Source: Phocoena phocoena
Lineage: Eukaryota > Chordata > Mammalia > Artiodactyla > Phocoenidae
DNA: 64,000 bases
Assembly: GCF_963924675.1 (NCBI RefSeq)
Contig: NC_089221.1
Location: 10,351,851 to 10,415,850, forward strand
Reading direction: 5' to 3'
The first letter of the stretch is position 1; each line of letters begins with the position of its first letter. The notes under the pieces were generated by a model, which was not told the origin of the DNA, ran no database searches, and saw only the letters and a list, made by a program, of their open reading frames with translations. The translations under genes were made by a program, and so were the position numbers. Below are positions 22,743 to 36,069 of the stretch, piece by piece.

Positions 22743-24535
22743 AAACATTATCTGTAGAGTAGATTTAAGTACCTGAGTAACTATATAAATGTTTGGGAGC
22801 CAGAGTTCTCTCTGTGGAAGAAGTTTACATATATGAACTATGTTGTTGCCCAGCATTGGAATTAGATACATTCATATATATGGTTGAGTTTAATTGTGTA
22901 ACCAGATTTTTCTGATTGTTAGGGTGCAGTGACACTCATCCCAGATTTGTGCATCCTGGGTGGAGGAAGTTACCCAAGGAGATTATTTTTAAAATGTTGT
23001 CAAGTTTGAAAGTCCTTATGTGCAGAAATGAAGAGAAATGCAGAACATTAAGTGGGAAATAACACCATGGCCACCATATTTGTTTGGTACCTAAATAATG
23101 TCCAGGTGTTGGTGACTTTATTATTCAAGTAAGAGACAAGAGAAAATGCTTAAGCCCCCACAGGGAGGGTGCTTAAAATAATACCCCTGCCCAAAGCTAG
23201 ATTTCTGTAAGTGCTGCCCAGTTCACAATGAAAAGACTAGGGAAACTCTGTATACTGGCACAAGGAAGTTGCTAGGATGGCTGCTACCAAACAAATCCTT
23301 AATTAGAATGGAGGAAAAAGCCAACTGCAAGAAATGGAAAACTCTAGGTGTGAGTTTCTGTGTGTCAAGTTAATATGAAAATAGCTGAAAAGACCAAGGA
23401 AACCGTGTGGCTTTAAAAGGGGGGAAAGCAGCTTTATAGGGACACGTATATGCCAATCAATAAATAATCAATCAATCAAATCATTCTCCATTGGAAATGA
23501 ACTCAAAACCAAAACAACTACAGAAAAGAACAGCTTAACATGGAGAGACGTCAGTCCCACAAGAATTGAAAATCATAGACACCTTCAAAGGAAGTTCTAC
23601 AATAATATTAAAGTGGGTGAAATGATAAAAGGAGACACAGCTGTTTCATTGATATCTATGGCCAAGTAAAAATAGACCCCTGCTCTAAGTTACTGCCGCA
23701 AAGCAAGCATTTTATTTTGTTCACATTTTGAGGGTTGGAAATTTGGGATGAGTTTAAGATGGAAAATATTTATCTCTGATCCACACTGAGGGGCTGGAAG
23801 ACCCACTGTCCACAGAGCCTCTCCCTCCACAGTGCGCAGTGTCTCATCTTCCCGCCCCCTCCAGGGTCGTCATTCATGTGATATGGCGGCTAGCTTCCTA
23901 CAGGGCTGTCTTTGGACTTTGGACCACACAACCTGACACAGCATGTAGGACAGAAGATTCCACCCAGGAAAATAGAGAACTAGACAAGCATGTGTGGTGT
24001 TAGCATACAGAGAGTTGGAAAATATGAAACCTAAAATGTTAAAGGAAAACAGAGAGGAGATGATCTGTGTTCCCTTATATCCATTGGGAATTTCAGGAGA
24101 AGATGTAAAATCTTTACCAGAAACAGTACTCAAGAGACAAAACTCTGCTTTTCTTCAGATGGGAAAAGGTGTGCTTTGAATGTTGAGCAAAATAAATGAA
24201 AAATTCATACCGAGATGCATAGTGGTAAAACTGCAACATATTAAAGACAAAGTGAGACATTAAAAATTTGTTAGGGAGAAAAGTCAGATTACCTACAAAG
24301 AAATCACAATGTATTACATGTTGGAGTTCTCAGAGAAAGAGAGATGACAAGGGATAGCTGGAGCATCCACTGATAGGATTCCTAGGAGAACTGGGTATAG
24401 ATTAGTCTTTAAAGTATCAGATTTGAATAGTGGTTAAAAAAAAATTACTCTGCCTGGGGACACACTTTCTCCAAGTATATGATTTGAACCTGGTAGATTT
24501 ATATTATTGTTTTAGTAAAGGTAATAATTATATAA
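22743..24535. other. Mostly unique DNA; possible LTR relic near 23660-23900
   Basis: No gene recognised. At about 23660-23900, 'agttactgccgcaaagcaag' followed by 'attttattttgttcacattt' and 'gagggttgg' resembles the reverse complement of a MaLR-type LTR 3' end, but the match is weak. The 87-codon minus-strand and 61-codon plus-strand frames at 23870-24179 are unsupported. Confidence 0.35.
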
Positions 24536-26520
24536 TAATACTACTAATAATACTTAATATCTATTCATTGTTTTATATGCAAGATTTTTTTTGAATTTTA
24601 TTTATTTTTATACAGCAGGTTCTTATTAGTTATCCGTTTTATACACATCAGTGTATACATGTCAATCTCAATCTCCCAGTTCATCCCACCACCACCCCAC
24701 CTCTCTCTTTCCCCCCTTGGTGTCCATAGGTTTGTTCTCTACATCTGTGTCTCTATTTCTACCTTGCAAACCGGTTCATCTGTACCATTTTTCTAGATTC
24801 CACATATATGCGATTATATATGATATTTGTTTTTCACTTTCTGACTTATTTCACTCTGTATGACAGTCTCTAGGTCCATCCAGGTCTCTACAAATGGCCC
24901 AATATCATTCCTTTTTATGGCTGAGTAATATTCCACTGTATATATGTACCACATCTTCTTTATCCATTTGTCTGTCGATGAGCATTTAGGTTGTTTCCGT
25001 GACCTGGCTCTTGTAAATAGTGCTGCAATGAACATTGGGGTTCACATGTCTTTTTGAATTATGGTTTTCTCTGGGTATATGCCCAGTAGTGGGATTGCTG
25101 GGTCACATGGTAATTCTATGTTTAGTTTTTTAAGGAACCTCCATACTGTTCGCCATAGTGGCTGTATCAATTTACATTCCCACCAACAGTGCAAGAGGGT
25201 TCCCTTTTCTCTAGCATTTGTTGTTTGTAGATTTTCTGATGATGCCCATTCTAACTGGTGTGAGGCGATATCTCATGTAGTTTTGATTTGCATTTCTCTA
25301 ATAATTAGTGATGTTGAGCAGCTTTTCATGTGCTTCTTGGCTATCTGTATGTCTTCTTTGGAGAAATGTCTATTTAGGTCTTCTGACCAGTTTTTGACTG
25401 GGTTGTTTGTTTTTTTAATATTGAGCTGCATGAGCTGTTTATATATTTTGGAGATTAATCCTTTGTCTGCTGATTCATTTGCAAATATTTTCTCCCATTC
25501 TGACAGTTGTCTTTTCGTCTTGTTTATAGTTTCCTTTGCTGTGCAAAAGTTTTTAAGTTTCGTTAGGTCCCATTGTTTATTTGTTTTTATTTCCATTAGT
25601 CTAGAAGGTGGATCAAAAAAGATCTTGCTGTGATTTACACCAAAGAGTATTCTTCCCATGTTTTCCTCTAAGAGTTTTATAGTGTCTGGTCTTACATTTA
25701 GGTCTCGAATCCATTTTGAGTTTATTTTTGTATATGGTGTTAGGGAGTGTTCTAATTTTATTCTTTTACATGCAGCTGTCCAGTTTTTCCAGCACCATTT
25801 ATTGAACAAACTGTCTTTTCTCCGTTGTATATCCTTGCCTCCTTTGTCATAGATTAGTTGACCATAGGTGCATGGGTTTATCTCTGGAATTTCTATCCTG
25901 TTCCATTGATCTATATTTCTGTTTTTGTGCCAGTACCATATTGTCTTGATTACTGTAGTTTTGTAGCATAATCTGAAGTCGGGGAGTCTGATTCCTCCAG
26001 CTCTGTGTTTTTTCCCTCAAGATTGCTTTGGCTCTTTGGGGTCTTTTGTATCTCCATACAAATTTTAAGATTTTTTTGTTCTAGTTCTGTAAAAAATGCC
26101 ATTGGTAGTTTGATAGGGATTACATTGAATCTATAGATTGCTTTGGGTAGAATAGTAATTTTCACAATATTGATTTTTCTAATCCAAGAACGTGGTATAT
26201 CTCTCCATCTGTTTCTGTCATCTTTGATTTCTTTCATCAGCGTCTCATAGTTTTCTGAGTACAGTTCTTTTACCTCCTTAGGTAGGTTTATTCCCAGGTA
26301 TTTTATTCTTTATGTTGCAATGGTGAATGGGATAGGTGCAAGATTTTTGTAAGGGGCTTTACAGACATTATATTGTTTAATCCTGGAAACAAAGTTGTGA
26401 GGTGGCTATTATTTTTCTCATCTTATGAACAAAAAACCCCAATTTAATTGTCAAAAGTAGCAGAGAGTAGGAGTCAGTATTAAATCCCAAGTATGTTTCT
26501 CACTAAATTCTGAGGTCTAT
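24536..26520 (-). mobile_element. MIR split by an L1 insertion
   Basis: A reverse-oriented MIR is present in two halves: 24536-24589 and 26337-26520 ('ggggctttacagacattata', 'gtttaatcctggaaacaaag', 'tcatcttatgaac'). The 12-bp sequence 'tgcaagattttt' is duplicated at 24578-24589 and 26337-26348, flanking the L1 at 24590-26336. Confidence 0.7.
24590..26336 (-). mobile_element. 5'-truncated L1 (ORF2 C-terminal part and 3' UTR)
   Basis: A 1.75-kb minus-strand L1 inserted into a MIR with a 12-bp TSD. From the left it holds the 3' UTR, then the ORF2 C-terminal third broken into several frames (24814-25035, 25273-25809, 25950-26237) by stops and frameshifts. The peptides align in order with the C-terminal part of ORF2 in the full-length copy downstream. 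It is truncated before the reverse-transcriptase active site, so it lacks RT and endonuclease and is dead. Confidence 0.92.
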
Positions 26521-26718
26521 GGCCACACCACACTCCTCTAAAGAGATCAAGAATTGCACCTTTCACAACCTCTCTACCATGACTGCTTTCCATGAGGTTA
26601 GTCAGAGTTTACTGTCTGTGAATATGCACATGGGGCGTGTGACTTCTCCTGAAATACAATTGTGTTCATAGAATAGCAAGACATTTTGTAATGGGGTGGT
26701 AATGGAGTTTTGCTTTTT

Positions 26719-27030
26719 TTTAAAGAAGATGTTGGGGGTAGGAGTTTATTAATTAATTAATTTATTTTTGCTGTGTTGGGTCTTCGTTTCGGTGTGAGGG
26801 CTTTCTCTAGTTGTGGCAAGCGGGGGCCACTCTTCATCGCGGTGCACGGGCCTCTCACTATCGCGGCCTCTCTTGTTGTGGAGCACAAGCTCCAGACGCG
26901 CACGCTCAGTAGTTGTGGCTCACGGGCCCAGCTGCTCTGCGGCATGTGGGATCCTCCCAGACCAGGGCTCAAACCTGTGTCCCCTGCATTAGCAGGCAGA
27001 TTCTCAACCACTGTGCCATCAGGGAAGCCC
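26719..27030 (-). mobile_element. CHR-type SINE (long form)
   Basis: T-rich tail with TTAA repeats on the left, 'ggctttctctagttgtggca' body, antisense tRNA head on the right ('tctcaaccactgtgccatca'). 16-bp perfect TSD 'tggagttttgcttttt' at 26703-26718 and 27031-27046. The middle mixes features of the long and short CHR forms. Confidence 0.94.
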
Positions 27031-27046
27031 TGGAGTTTTGCTTTTT

Positions 27047-28199
27047 ATCTTACTTTCCTAATAACAGAAATCCTCTTAAAAATAATCTCAAATGAAATTT
27101 TCTTTATGGAACAGAAAGTGTCTTGCTTTACTACATTAAAACTGGTAGAAGAAGATTAATGTTTTTGCCTCTTAGTTTTAACCACTCTTCTTTCTATGCC
27201 CTTTAAATAATAGTGGAAATAAAAAAATTGTTTTAACACTTCAGACTAACCCGAATTGTAGTCTTTGCAGCCAACCCTCCCTTCTCACCAATCATGCACT
27301 TTGCAATCAAGCCTTTGAAATTCTGCTATATCCTTCAGTTTAACAATTTATACATATTCTCTTAAATCCACCCTCACAGACTGGATTTTAAACTTTTATG
27401 TACAGAAAATGATTATTTTTTGAAGTATGTTAACCTTATTGAAAATACATGCTCCTACTTATGATGCAATAATGTAATAGATTTGTAGCCATTATTACGC
27501 CCTGCAAACTCTGGGCAAGCATTCATGTACAGTGCATTGCCAAAATTTCCTTTAACTTACCATAGGGTTATAATGTTTCAAAATATTTATGTACTTTTTT
27601 TTCCTGACTGATATACAATCTATTCAAAGTTAGATAAGACAGAAACCTCAAAGATTTTCTCCCATTCCTACATTTTTTTTAACAGTTTTTTTCTTGAGGT
27701 CTCAGATCCATTGTCTCCACCCTCACTGGCCTGATTTGGAAACTCACTTGCTCTGTGTCTGGGGTTGGGATACTCACCCCTTGCTCCATTCTGGAAGGTT
27801 TGTGGTACATGTTTGTACTTTTCAGAAAGGAGCACGTATAAGAAGAACTGTTCTCTAGCATCAGTTCATCCATTAGATTATAAGGCATCACTAGTATAGT
27901 TTGTCATTTATTTTATACTATCATTTCTCTTTTCCTTTAGGTGAAGATCAATAAACAACTCATAAATGAATGAAAATATTGTAGTATAAGGTATGCATTT
28001 TACTTTAATGTATATGTTGGGTGGAGGGAGAAATGTAAATCAGACTTCTGGAAAGAATTTGAGATCAGAAAGAAAAGAAATAGATTCTGGTCCATATTCT
28101 ATGCCCGAGAGGCTGGCTACATTAAGAAGGGCAATTGGCAGTGATTTGGAATTTCATGTATCTCTTCTATGGAAGTAAAATTTAATAACAAAGTAGACA
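27047..28199. other. Unique AT-rich DNA, nothing recognised
   Basis: No repeat family or coding region identified. The short frames at 27679-27891 and 27993-28178 have no recognisable features. Confidence 0.45.
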
Positions 28200-28425
28200 T
28201 TTTTATTGACCATTTACTATGTTCCAGACACCATTCAGACTGTTACATGCATAAACACTGTAATCACAGTTACATGAAGTGGTAAAAATATTACCACTAC
28301 AATTGGAGAAACCTGAGACAGAGAGTAACTTCCTAAATCATATAATTTTAGGGAAGAATTGAACCCAGATGATCTAGCTTAGAGTCTAAACTCTAAACCT
28401 CTATGTCATAGCTGCTTCCCTTGAA
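28200..28425 (-). mobile_element. MIR-type SINE remnant
   Basis: Reverse MIR in the expected order: 'ccatttactatgttccagac', 'ggagaaacctgagacagaga', 'gaattgaacccagatgatct', 'gagtctaaactctaaacc'. One of the clearer MIR copies in the window. 28426-29269 shows nothing recognised. Confidence 0.7.
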
Positions 28426-29269
28426 GTGTAGGTAATATAACTACACAAGCTTTAAATTCCTTTCTGTTCTAACATGGCAAAATTCTTAATTCCCTTGAAT
28501 GTCAGTAAGTAGAATAATAGGATGGAAAGTGAAATCTTTAGAAGATAAAATTCTAAAAAAGCAGGAATACTAGCTGGGACAAGTCTGAAATTATTATCTT
28601 GTAGAGCTAATACATTTTTCAAAATAAAAACCAATTTATCAATTCAGAAATAGTACTAGCATCTACAGTGCCAACAGTTTATCCTTCAATCTCATTCATT
28701 CAAGTAATATCCATCTGCTAACATTCTCTCCTTTTCAACACAAGTATGTCAAGTGCAGAGCCAATTAGAAAATCCAAGTGAATCATAGATAACAACCATG
28801 TTTTGTTTCGGTACATTAGATCTTAGTCTAATGCTGGCTAAGTCACAGATTTGCTAGTTCCTGAGTAAGTAGCAGATCATCTTTGCCCTTCTTTGGTATT
28901 TTTCTGTCTCTAAACATGGCACCATTGTTCTTTTATTTCTTCAAGGAAGAATATTGAAGTCATCTATCAAATGTTTCTTTCCATCACCAAGCATATCCAA
29001 CCAACTATTGCATCTGTCTTACCTCATAAATATTCATAGTGTTCATTCATCTCTCAGATCACCACGTCCTTAGTGCCAGTTACCTTGGCTTTTCCTAGGC
29101 GGCCATAGTGATATTTTAAATCTACGATTCTTCTTTACACTCCCTCAAGGGAAGAAGAACAGGTTGAAGGGAATTGTCCTCTAGATATAAAGACATAAAA
29201 TGCTGCAGTTAAAGCAGTTTTTTGTTGGCCCAGCAATGGGCAAATTGATCAAAGAAATATAATAAGCTG

Positions 29270-30165
29270 AAAGTGGCACAGGTATATACAAATCTGATAC
29301 ATGACAGATTTGTCCATATAGATCAGATGTGAAAGAATGAATTATTTAATAAAGAGTTCTGGGGCAATTAGTAATCCATATGTAAAGAATAAAATTGGAT
29401 GCCTCCCTTATATATTGAAAAAATACACTTCAGGTAATTCAAATATAAAATGTAAAGCTTAAACAATTTTAGATAAAATAAGAGAATCCATTCATGACTT
29501 TATGGGAGAATTTCTTGAGCCAGTAACACAAAGCAAAAGAACAAAGGAAATGATTAATATTGTCAACCATATTAAAATGAAGAAAAACTCCAAAACTGAA
29601 AAGTGAAAAAAACTTGCTATTCATCAAAATTAAAAAGAAAAAGTGTAAAAAGTGAAATAATAGGCCAGAGTTGGGAAAATGTATTTGCAAAACATTAATG
29701 CAATGTATAATATTCCTAAGATAGAAAAAATATAAATCTAAATGAAAATACATAAGTAACTCAGTAGAAAAATAGGAGACATAAATGAACAGGTAATTTT
29801 AAGGAGAGAATATAAGAATGACTGATGAACATATGAGAGATTGTCAAATGCACAGGTAGTCAGGGAGATGGAAAAACCATCATAAAATACCACTTCATGT
29901 TTATCAGATTGGCAACAAATTTAAAATTAGATAATGTTAAGTATCAACGAAGATGTCAAATCATGGGAATGATCGTGGAAATGTAAAGATAAATTGGAAT
30001 ACACCATTTGGAAAATAATTTGGCAAAATCTAGCAAATGTGAAAATATGCACATTAAACCCTGAAATTACACCCCTAGGTACATTACCTGCAGCAACGTT
30101 ATGACATATACAGGGAAAGGTGTACAACACATTCATAGAATCACTGTTGGAGATAGGGTAAAAAA
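29270..30165 (+). mobile_element. Ancient L1 ORF2 C-terminal relic
   Basis: A degraded L1M/HAL1-like sequence: 'tgggaaaatgtatttgcaaa', 'cagattggcaacaaatttaa', 'cctgaaattacacccctagg', 'ttcatagaatcactgttgg'. These follow the C-terminal ORF2 order of old L1s. All frames are interrupted. The subfamily assignment is uncertain. Confidence 0.6.
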
Positions 30166-30447
30166 CAAGGAACCTCACTTTTCAACTCTCTCATCTAATG
30201 TCTCTTTCAGAGGGGAGTCCTGTCTGAACACCCCAAAATAGGAATACCCCACTTCTATGAACATTTATGACCCCAGACGTTTTTCCTTCTGGGAGTTACA
30301 ACATGCAATTTAAAAAATTTATTTGGGTGATTGTTTTTCTGTTTTTTCTGATTCCCTATAAAATAAGCTCATGAGTATGAAAAGTCTCATCGAGAGATTT
30401 GCCTTGTATATTAACACCATCAAATCACTGATATGTTTTGTAGTTTA

Positions 30448-30797
30448 AAAAAAATCATTTATCTATTTATTGGCTGCGTTGGGTCTTCGTTGCTGTGCAC
30501 GGGCTTTCTCTAGTTGCAGCGAGCCGGAGCTACACTTAGTTGCAGTGCGCAGGCTGCTCATTGCGGTGGATTCTCTTTGTGGAGCACGGGCTATAGACGC
30601 GCAGGTTTCAGCAGTTGTGGTACAGAGGCTCAGTAGTTGTGGCTCACGGGTTCTAGTGCGCAGGCTCAGGCTCAGTAGTTGTGGTGCACGGGCTTAGCTG
30701 CTCTGTGGCACGTGGGATCTTCCCGGACCAGGGCTGGAACCCATTTCCCCTGCATTGGCAGGTGGATTCTTAACCACTGCGCCACCAGGGAAGTCCC
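30448..30797 (-). mobile_element. CHR-type SINE (long form)
   Basis: Body 'ggctttctctagttgcagcg', then 'ggctcaggctcagtagttg' (a 6-bp internal duplication), antisense head 'ttcttaaccactgcgccacc'. 14-bp TSD 'tgttttgtagttta' (30434-30447) and 'tgttctgtagttta' (30798-30811), one mismatch. 30812-31439 to the right holds no recognised feature. Confidence 0.93.
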
Positions 30798-31465
30798 TGT
30801 TCTGTAGTTTACACAGAATTTCCCCAGTGATTTTTTTGTTCTGTTTTTGTTTTCATAAATATTTGTAGTAGCTCTAGGAACTGGTGTACTCCAGAGAAAA
30901 GAGGAGGAAATATTGATTTTGCTATGCTTAATTTAGAAGAAAAATAAATTATTCAAGTGAAAGTGACTTGGAAGTATAACCAGGACAAAAGTTACTTAGT
31001 TCCAATTTAAGAGAAATTCCTGTTCTCCATGCTGCCTTTTGTTTTGCAGTTGGGACACACAATGAAATACCATAGACACAGATCTTTTTTTAAAAAAAAA
31101 TCGTATTTATTTATTTTTAAAACAGCAGAGTCCACTGTAGAATATGCCTTAGTTGTATATTATAACTTTCTATTTCTTTTTTGTCCATTATTTAGTTCAA
31201 ACTCTTGATGATGGTCCATAGTAGTAGTAAGAAAAACAACCAAGTAACAAACAAATAAACAAGAAGAGAAAGAAAATGTCGTGAGGGAAGTCATACAAAT
31301 ATGGTTATTTTGTATAAGAGATTTATATACTTTGCAGTCTATATTTGATGAAAATATTCACCTTTCATATTTTGAAAGAATTCATGAATTTTACAATGTA
31401 CACATTATAAATAATTAGACTAAAGAGCATCTTTGTTTTCCCAGTTTTATTGAAAAATAATTGAC

Positions 31466-31723
31466 AGGTACTTCCCTGGTGATGCAGTGGTTAAGACTCC
31501 ACGCTCCCAGTGCAGGGGGCCCTGGGTTTGATCCCTGCTCAGGGAACTAGATCCCACATGCATGCCACAACTAAGAGTTTGCATGCCACAACTAAGGAAC
31601 CCACCTCCCACAACTGAGGAGCCTGCCTGTTGCAACTAAGAGACCTGGCACAACAAAATAAATAAATAAATAAGTAAATAAAAGAGAGACACCTAAGTTC
31701 TCTTTAAAAAAAAGAAAAAAGAC
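31466..31723 (+). mobile_element. CHR-type SINE nested in an L1 3' end
   Basis: Starts 'ttccctggtgatgcagtggt' with a tRNA-like A box, 'gggtttgatccctgctcagg' B box region, and ends in (AAAT)n and A-rich sequence. The short TSD 'taattgac' (31458-31465 and 31724-31731) restores the interrupted L1 3' terminus when removed. Confidence 0.85.
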
Positions 31724-32230
31724 TAATTGACGTACATCATTGTGTAAGTTTAAGGTGTACACATGATTGTATGATTTACGTATATTGCAAAACAATTACC
31801 ACAGTAGATTCGGCTAACATTCATCTTCTCATATAGATACAATAAAAAGAAAAGAAAGATGGAAAATTTCTCCTTGCAATGAGAATCTTAGGATTTACTC
31901 TCAACAACTTTCCTGTATATCGTATGTCAGTGTTAGCCACATTATATCTCTAGTATTTTTCTTATAAGTGGAATGTTGTATCTTTTGACCAACTTCCTCC
32001 ATTTCTCCCTCACCCCGATCCTCTGCCTATGACAACCACAAGTCTGATCTCTTTTTCTATGAGTTTGGTGTTTGGATTTCTTCTTTTTGATCCCACATAA
32101 AAGTGAGTCATACAGTATTTGTCTTTCTCTGACTTATTTCACTTCACATAATGCCTTCAAGGTCCATCTGTGTTGTCCAAATGATAGGATTTCCTTATTT
32201 TTTATGGCTGAATAATATTCCATTGTATGC

Positions 32231-32313
32231 ATGTCTATCTATCTATCTATTTATCTATCATCTACCTATCTATCTATCTACCTATTATCTATCTATCTAT
32301 CTACCTATCTACC
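32231..32313. repeat. (TATC)n microsatellite inside L1
   Basis: Interrupted CTAT/CTAC tetranucleotides grown within the ORF2 tail of the old L1. The Tyr/Leu/Ser-rich frames across it are not genes. Confidence 0.93.
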
Positions 32314-35300
32314 TCACAACTTCATTATCCATTCATCCTTCAGTGGACACTTAGGCTGTTTCTGAGTTTTGCCTATATAAATAATGCTGCTATGACTATG
32401 AGGGTGCAGATATCTTTTTGCGTTAGTGTTTTCTTTTGGATATATTCCCAGAAGCAGAACTGCTGGATCATTTGGTAGTTCTGTTTTAATTTTCTTGAGA
32501 ATCTCCATATTGTTTTCCATAGAGGCTGTACCAATTTACAATCCAAACAAGAGTATGCAAATGTTCTTTTCTTTACATCCTCATCAGCATTTGTTTTCTC
32601 TTTTCCTTTTGATGATGGCCATTTTAACATGTGTGAGGTGATATCTCACTGTGGTTTTAATTTGCATTTCGCTAACGACTAGTGATGTTGAGCAACTTTT
32701 CATATACCAGTTGGCCTTTTAAATATCTTCTTTGGAGAAATGTCTATTTAGGCCCTTTGCCCATTTGTTTTTAAACTGTATTATTTGCTTTTTGCTATTG
32801 AGTTGTATAAGTTCTTTATACATTTTGAATATTAACCCTTTATCAGATAAATGGTTTGCAAATATTTTTTCCCATTCTCTAGGTTGTCTTTTCACTTTTT
32901 TGATGGTTTCTTTTGCTGTACAGAAGCTTTTTAGTTGATGTAGTCCCATTTGTATAATTTTTATTTTGTTACTCATGATTTAGGTATCATAACCAAAAAA
33001 TCATTATCAAGATCCATGTCAAGGAGATTTATTCTTATATTTTTTCTTAGGAGTTTCATGGTTTCAGGTCTTACATTTACATCTTTAATGCATTTCAAGT
33101 TAATTTTTGTAAGTCATGTAAGATATGGGTCCAGTTGCATTCTTTTACATGTGAATGTTCAATTATCCCAGCACCATTTATTGAAGAGATTGTCTTTTCT
33201 CCACTGAGTATTCTTGGCTCCCTTGTCAAATATTAGTTGACTGTATATGCATTGGTTTATTTCTGGGCTCTCAGTTCTCTTCCATTGGTGTCTTTGTCTG
33301 TTTTTATGCCAGTTCCAAAAGTTTTGATGACTATACCTTTACTTGCATAGCTTGAAACCAGGAAATGTGATGACTCCGGCTTGTTCTTCTTTCTCAAGAT
33401 TTCTTTCACTATTCAGGGTCCTTTGTGGTTTCATATAAAATTTTAGGAGTGTTTTTCTACTTCTGTAAAAAATGCCATTAGAAACTTATAGGGATTACAT
33501 TAAATCTATAGGAGACTTTGTGTGGTATTGACAGTTTAAAAATTAATTGTTCCAATCCATGAATACGGGAAACCTTTCTATTCCATTTTTAACTTTTCAA
33601 CTAGTGTTGTAAGTGACTTATACACTGCTACTACCATTGCTATATAGTCACCATTACCAGTGAGATTTATGATACCTTTTTATGTTTTTATGATGTTAAT
33701 TAGTGTTCTTCTACTTCCACTCAAAGGATTCCCTTTAGCATTTCTTGTAAGGCAGTCCTGTAGGTAATGAACTCCCTCAGCTTTTGTTTGTTTGGGAAAA
33801 TCTTTATCCCTCCTTCATTTTTGAAGGACAGCTTTGTTGGCTATAGATTTCTCAGTCGACAGTTACTTTCTTTCAATATTTGGCATATGTCACTCTATTC
33901 CCTTCTGGCTTGAAAAGTTTCTGGATAGACATTCACTGCTAGTCTTATGGGGTTTCCCCTGCATGTAACTTCTCTCTTTTGTTGCTCCTAAATTTTTTTC
34001 TTTGTGTGTAACTTTTGACAATTTAATTATAATGTGTCCCAGTGTGACCCTTTCAGGTTCAACCTCTTTGGGGTCCTTTGGGTCTCATGGGTCTGGATGT
34101 CCATTTCTCTCACCAGGTTTGGGAAGTTTTCAGCTATTATTGCTTTAACTATACTTTCTGTCCCTTTTCCTTTGTCTTCTGGAGTTCTCATAATGCAAAT
34201 ATTGTTTACTTTCATTGCTCCCTATGTTTACCATAGGCTCTCTTCACTCTTTTTCATTCTTTTTTTTTCTTTTTGCAACTCCGGGTAATTTCCATTGTCC
34301 TATCCTTTGTATCGCAGATTCTTTCTTCTGTATCGTGAAGTCTATTTTTGAAACTATTGACTTCTTCAGTTCAGTTACTGTATGTTTTAACTCTAGGATT
34401 TCTGCATTTTTTTCATGTTTGCTGTTTCTTTGTAAAACTTCTCATTTGTTCGTGCTTAATTTTCCTACTTTTGTTTAGTTACCTGCCTGTGTTTTCTTGT
34501 AGTTCACAAAACTTCCTTAAGAGAGTTATTCTGAATTCTTTTTTCTGACAGTTCACAGATTTCCATTTCTTTAGGATCTTTTATTCGATCTTTATTAGTT
34601 TCCTTTGGTGATGGTTGCCTGATTTTTGTGGTCCTTGATCCCTTATGTTTGTATTTGCACATTTGAATGATGGTGCTCTCCTCCCAGACTTCGCAGGTTT
34701 TTCTTTGGCAGAAGCAGTTCACCAGTCAGCTCAGTTTAGGTCTCTGGGTGTATCTGCTGGTAATTTTTTTGGGCAGGTGGCTCTTGATATTATGACTTAT
34801 TTTTTTTGGTAAGACAACTATTTGGGCTCTGAGGACAGGGTGGGGGGTTGCCACTGGCTGAGAATAGTTAGGTAGGAATGCTGGCCTGGTTCCCTACCCA
34901 AGTGAGGCTGTAGGATGGGCTCTGTGTTTGCCTGTACACTCTGGTGGGGAAGAAATAGGCTGTGCTCTCTGTTCAAGTGTCCCAGTGGTACTTCTGCAAC
35001 CCTCGTGATACAGGGTCAGAGTAGGGGCTCCTCAAATTGACCCACAAGATGGGGGATGTTGTTAGTCCCCCCAGATTCTCTTTTCCCAGAAGAAGGACCA
35101 GGAGGTTCCGGGGAGGCCTCTCCCTGTGAGGCTGTACTGGCCTGGGGGAGGGGCAATTCAGTCAGTGTGTGGACACTTCTTTTACCTTCTAATGGAATCT
35201 GTCTTGGTCTCTGAGGTGCAGGGGGTGCTTCAGCCTCACCCCCGTGTTCTAGAATTCTCTCAGTAGTGTCCTGCTCTTGAACAGTTGTTAGTTCTTCTTG

Positions 35301-35350
35301 TGAGGGGGAGGGAAGTCAGGAATGACCTATGTCACCCTCTTGGTGATGTC

Positions 35351-36069
35351 AATCCCTCAGGAGCCTCTTTAAGCAATTATAGTTATATTGTCTTGTAATA
35401 AGACATGAAAGAATTATCATTCAGTGGAGAACAATGAGAGGCTGCTTAAAACTGCATTTTGAATTCTCATCCCATGGCTTTTTGTTGTCACTGAGAAATA
35501 AAAGTGAGTGCAAGCTGAAATATCTTTTTGTAATTTTTATGGCAAGCAGTATAAGAATTGCAATGTATTGATGTACTTTCTTTTCCTCTGAATTTTTAGT
35601 AAGTTCTTTACTCTCCATCTATACCTTTAAACATCCATTGTTTTATCCAGGCCGGATATTCCTAGAAATTATCTTAGTACATAAGAAATATTCAGTAATA
35701 CTCTTGAATAAATGAATATCTACAACTGCTATTATAATGTGCTGATTTAGATGAGAAAATGATTCAGTATTAACAAGAAATCTCATGAATAAACTTGTAA
35801 TCAATGAGATTTAGCTCTCTAAATTTGAATTATATTTATGTGAAGAATTATTATCCAAAACTCTTAAAATTAATCATATTAATTTCTTCTCAGAAGGAAA
35901 ATGTCATTATTATTGACAATTACCATCAAAACAATCTTTTCCAAAATTTTAATTTGTATTTTAATTTGTTACAGAATAAAGGGTAGCAGAACTCATTCTG
36001 GTGTTTTTTTTTTTGTAGAATAGAAATAGTGTCAGCACAATAAGACATGACATGTTAGGGTGATAGCAA
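35351..36069. other. Unique AT-rich DNA, nothing certain
   Basis: No gene. A weak L2-like end may lie near 35630-35720 ('tattcagtaatactcttgaa'). Confidence 0.4.

Larger units (their letters stand above)
31440..35350 (-). mobile_element. Old L1 with internal ORF2 deletion
   Basis: A minus-strand L1 of about 3.9 kb including a nested SINE. Left to right: 3' UTR ('cagttttattgaaaaataa', 'taaggtgtacacatgattgt'), ORF2 C-terminal part (about 32300-33640, frames broken; fragments at 32314-32976), then a jump to the ORF2/ORF1 junction and ORF1 (about 33660-34740; the frame at 34027-34215 retains part of the ORF1 RNA-binding domain), then a GC-richer 5' UTR to about 35350. The endonuclease and most of the RT domain are missing. 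The exact 5' boundary and subfamily are uncertain. Confidence 0.75.

Noticed and set aside
25061..25633. A 190-codon plus-strand frame
   Set aside because: Antisense of the truncated L1 ORF2 at 24590-26336.
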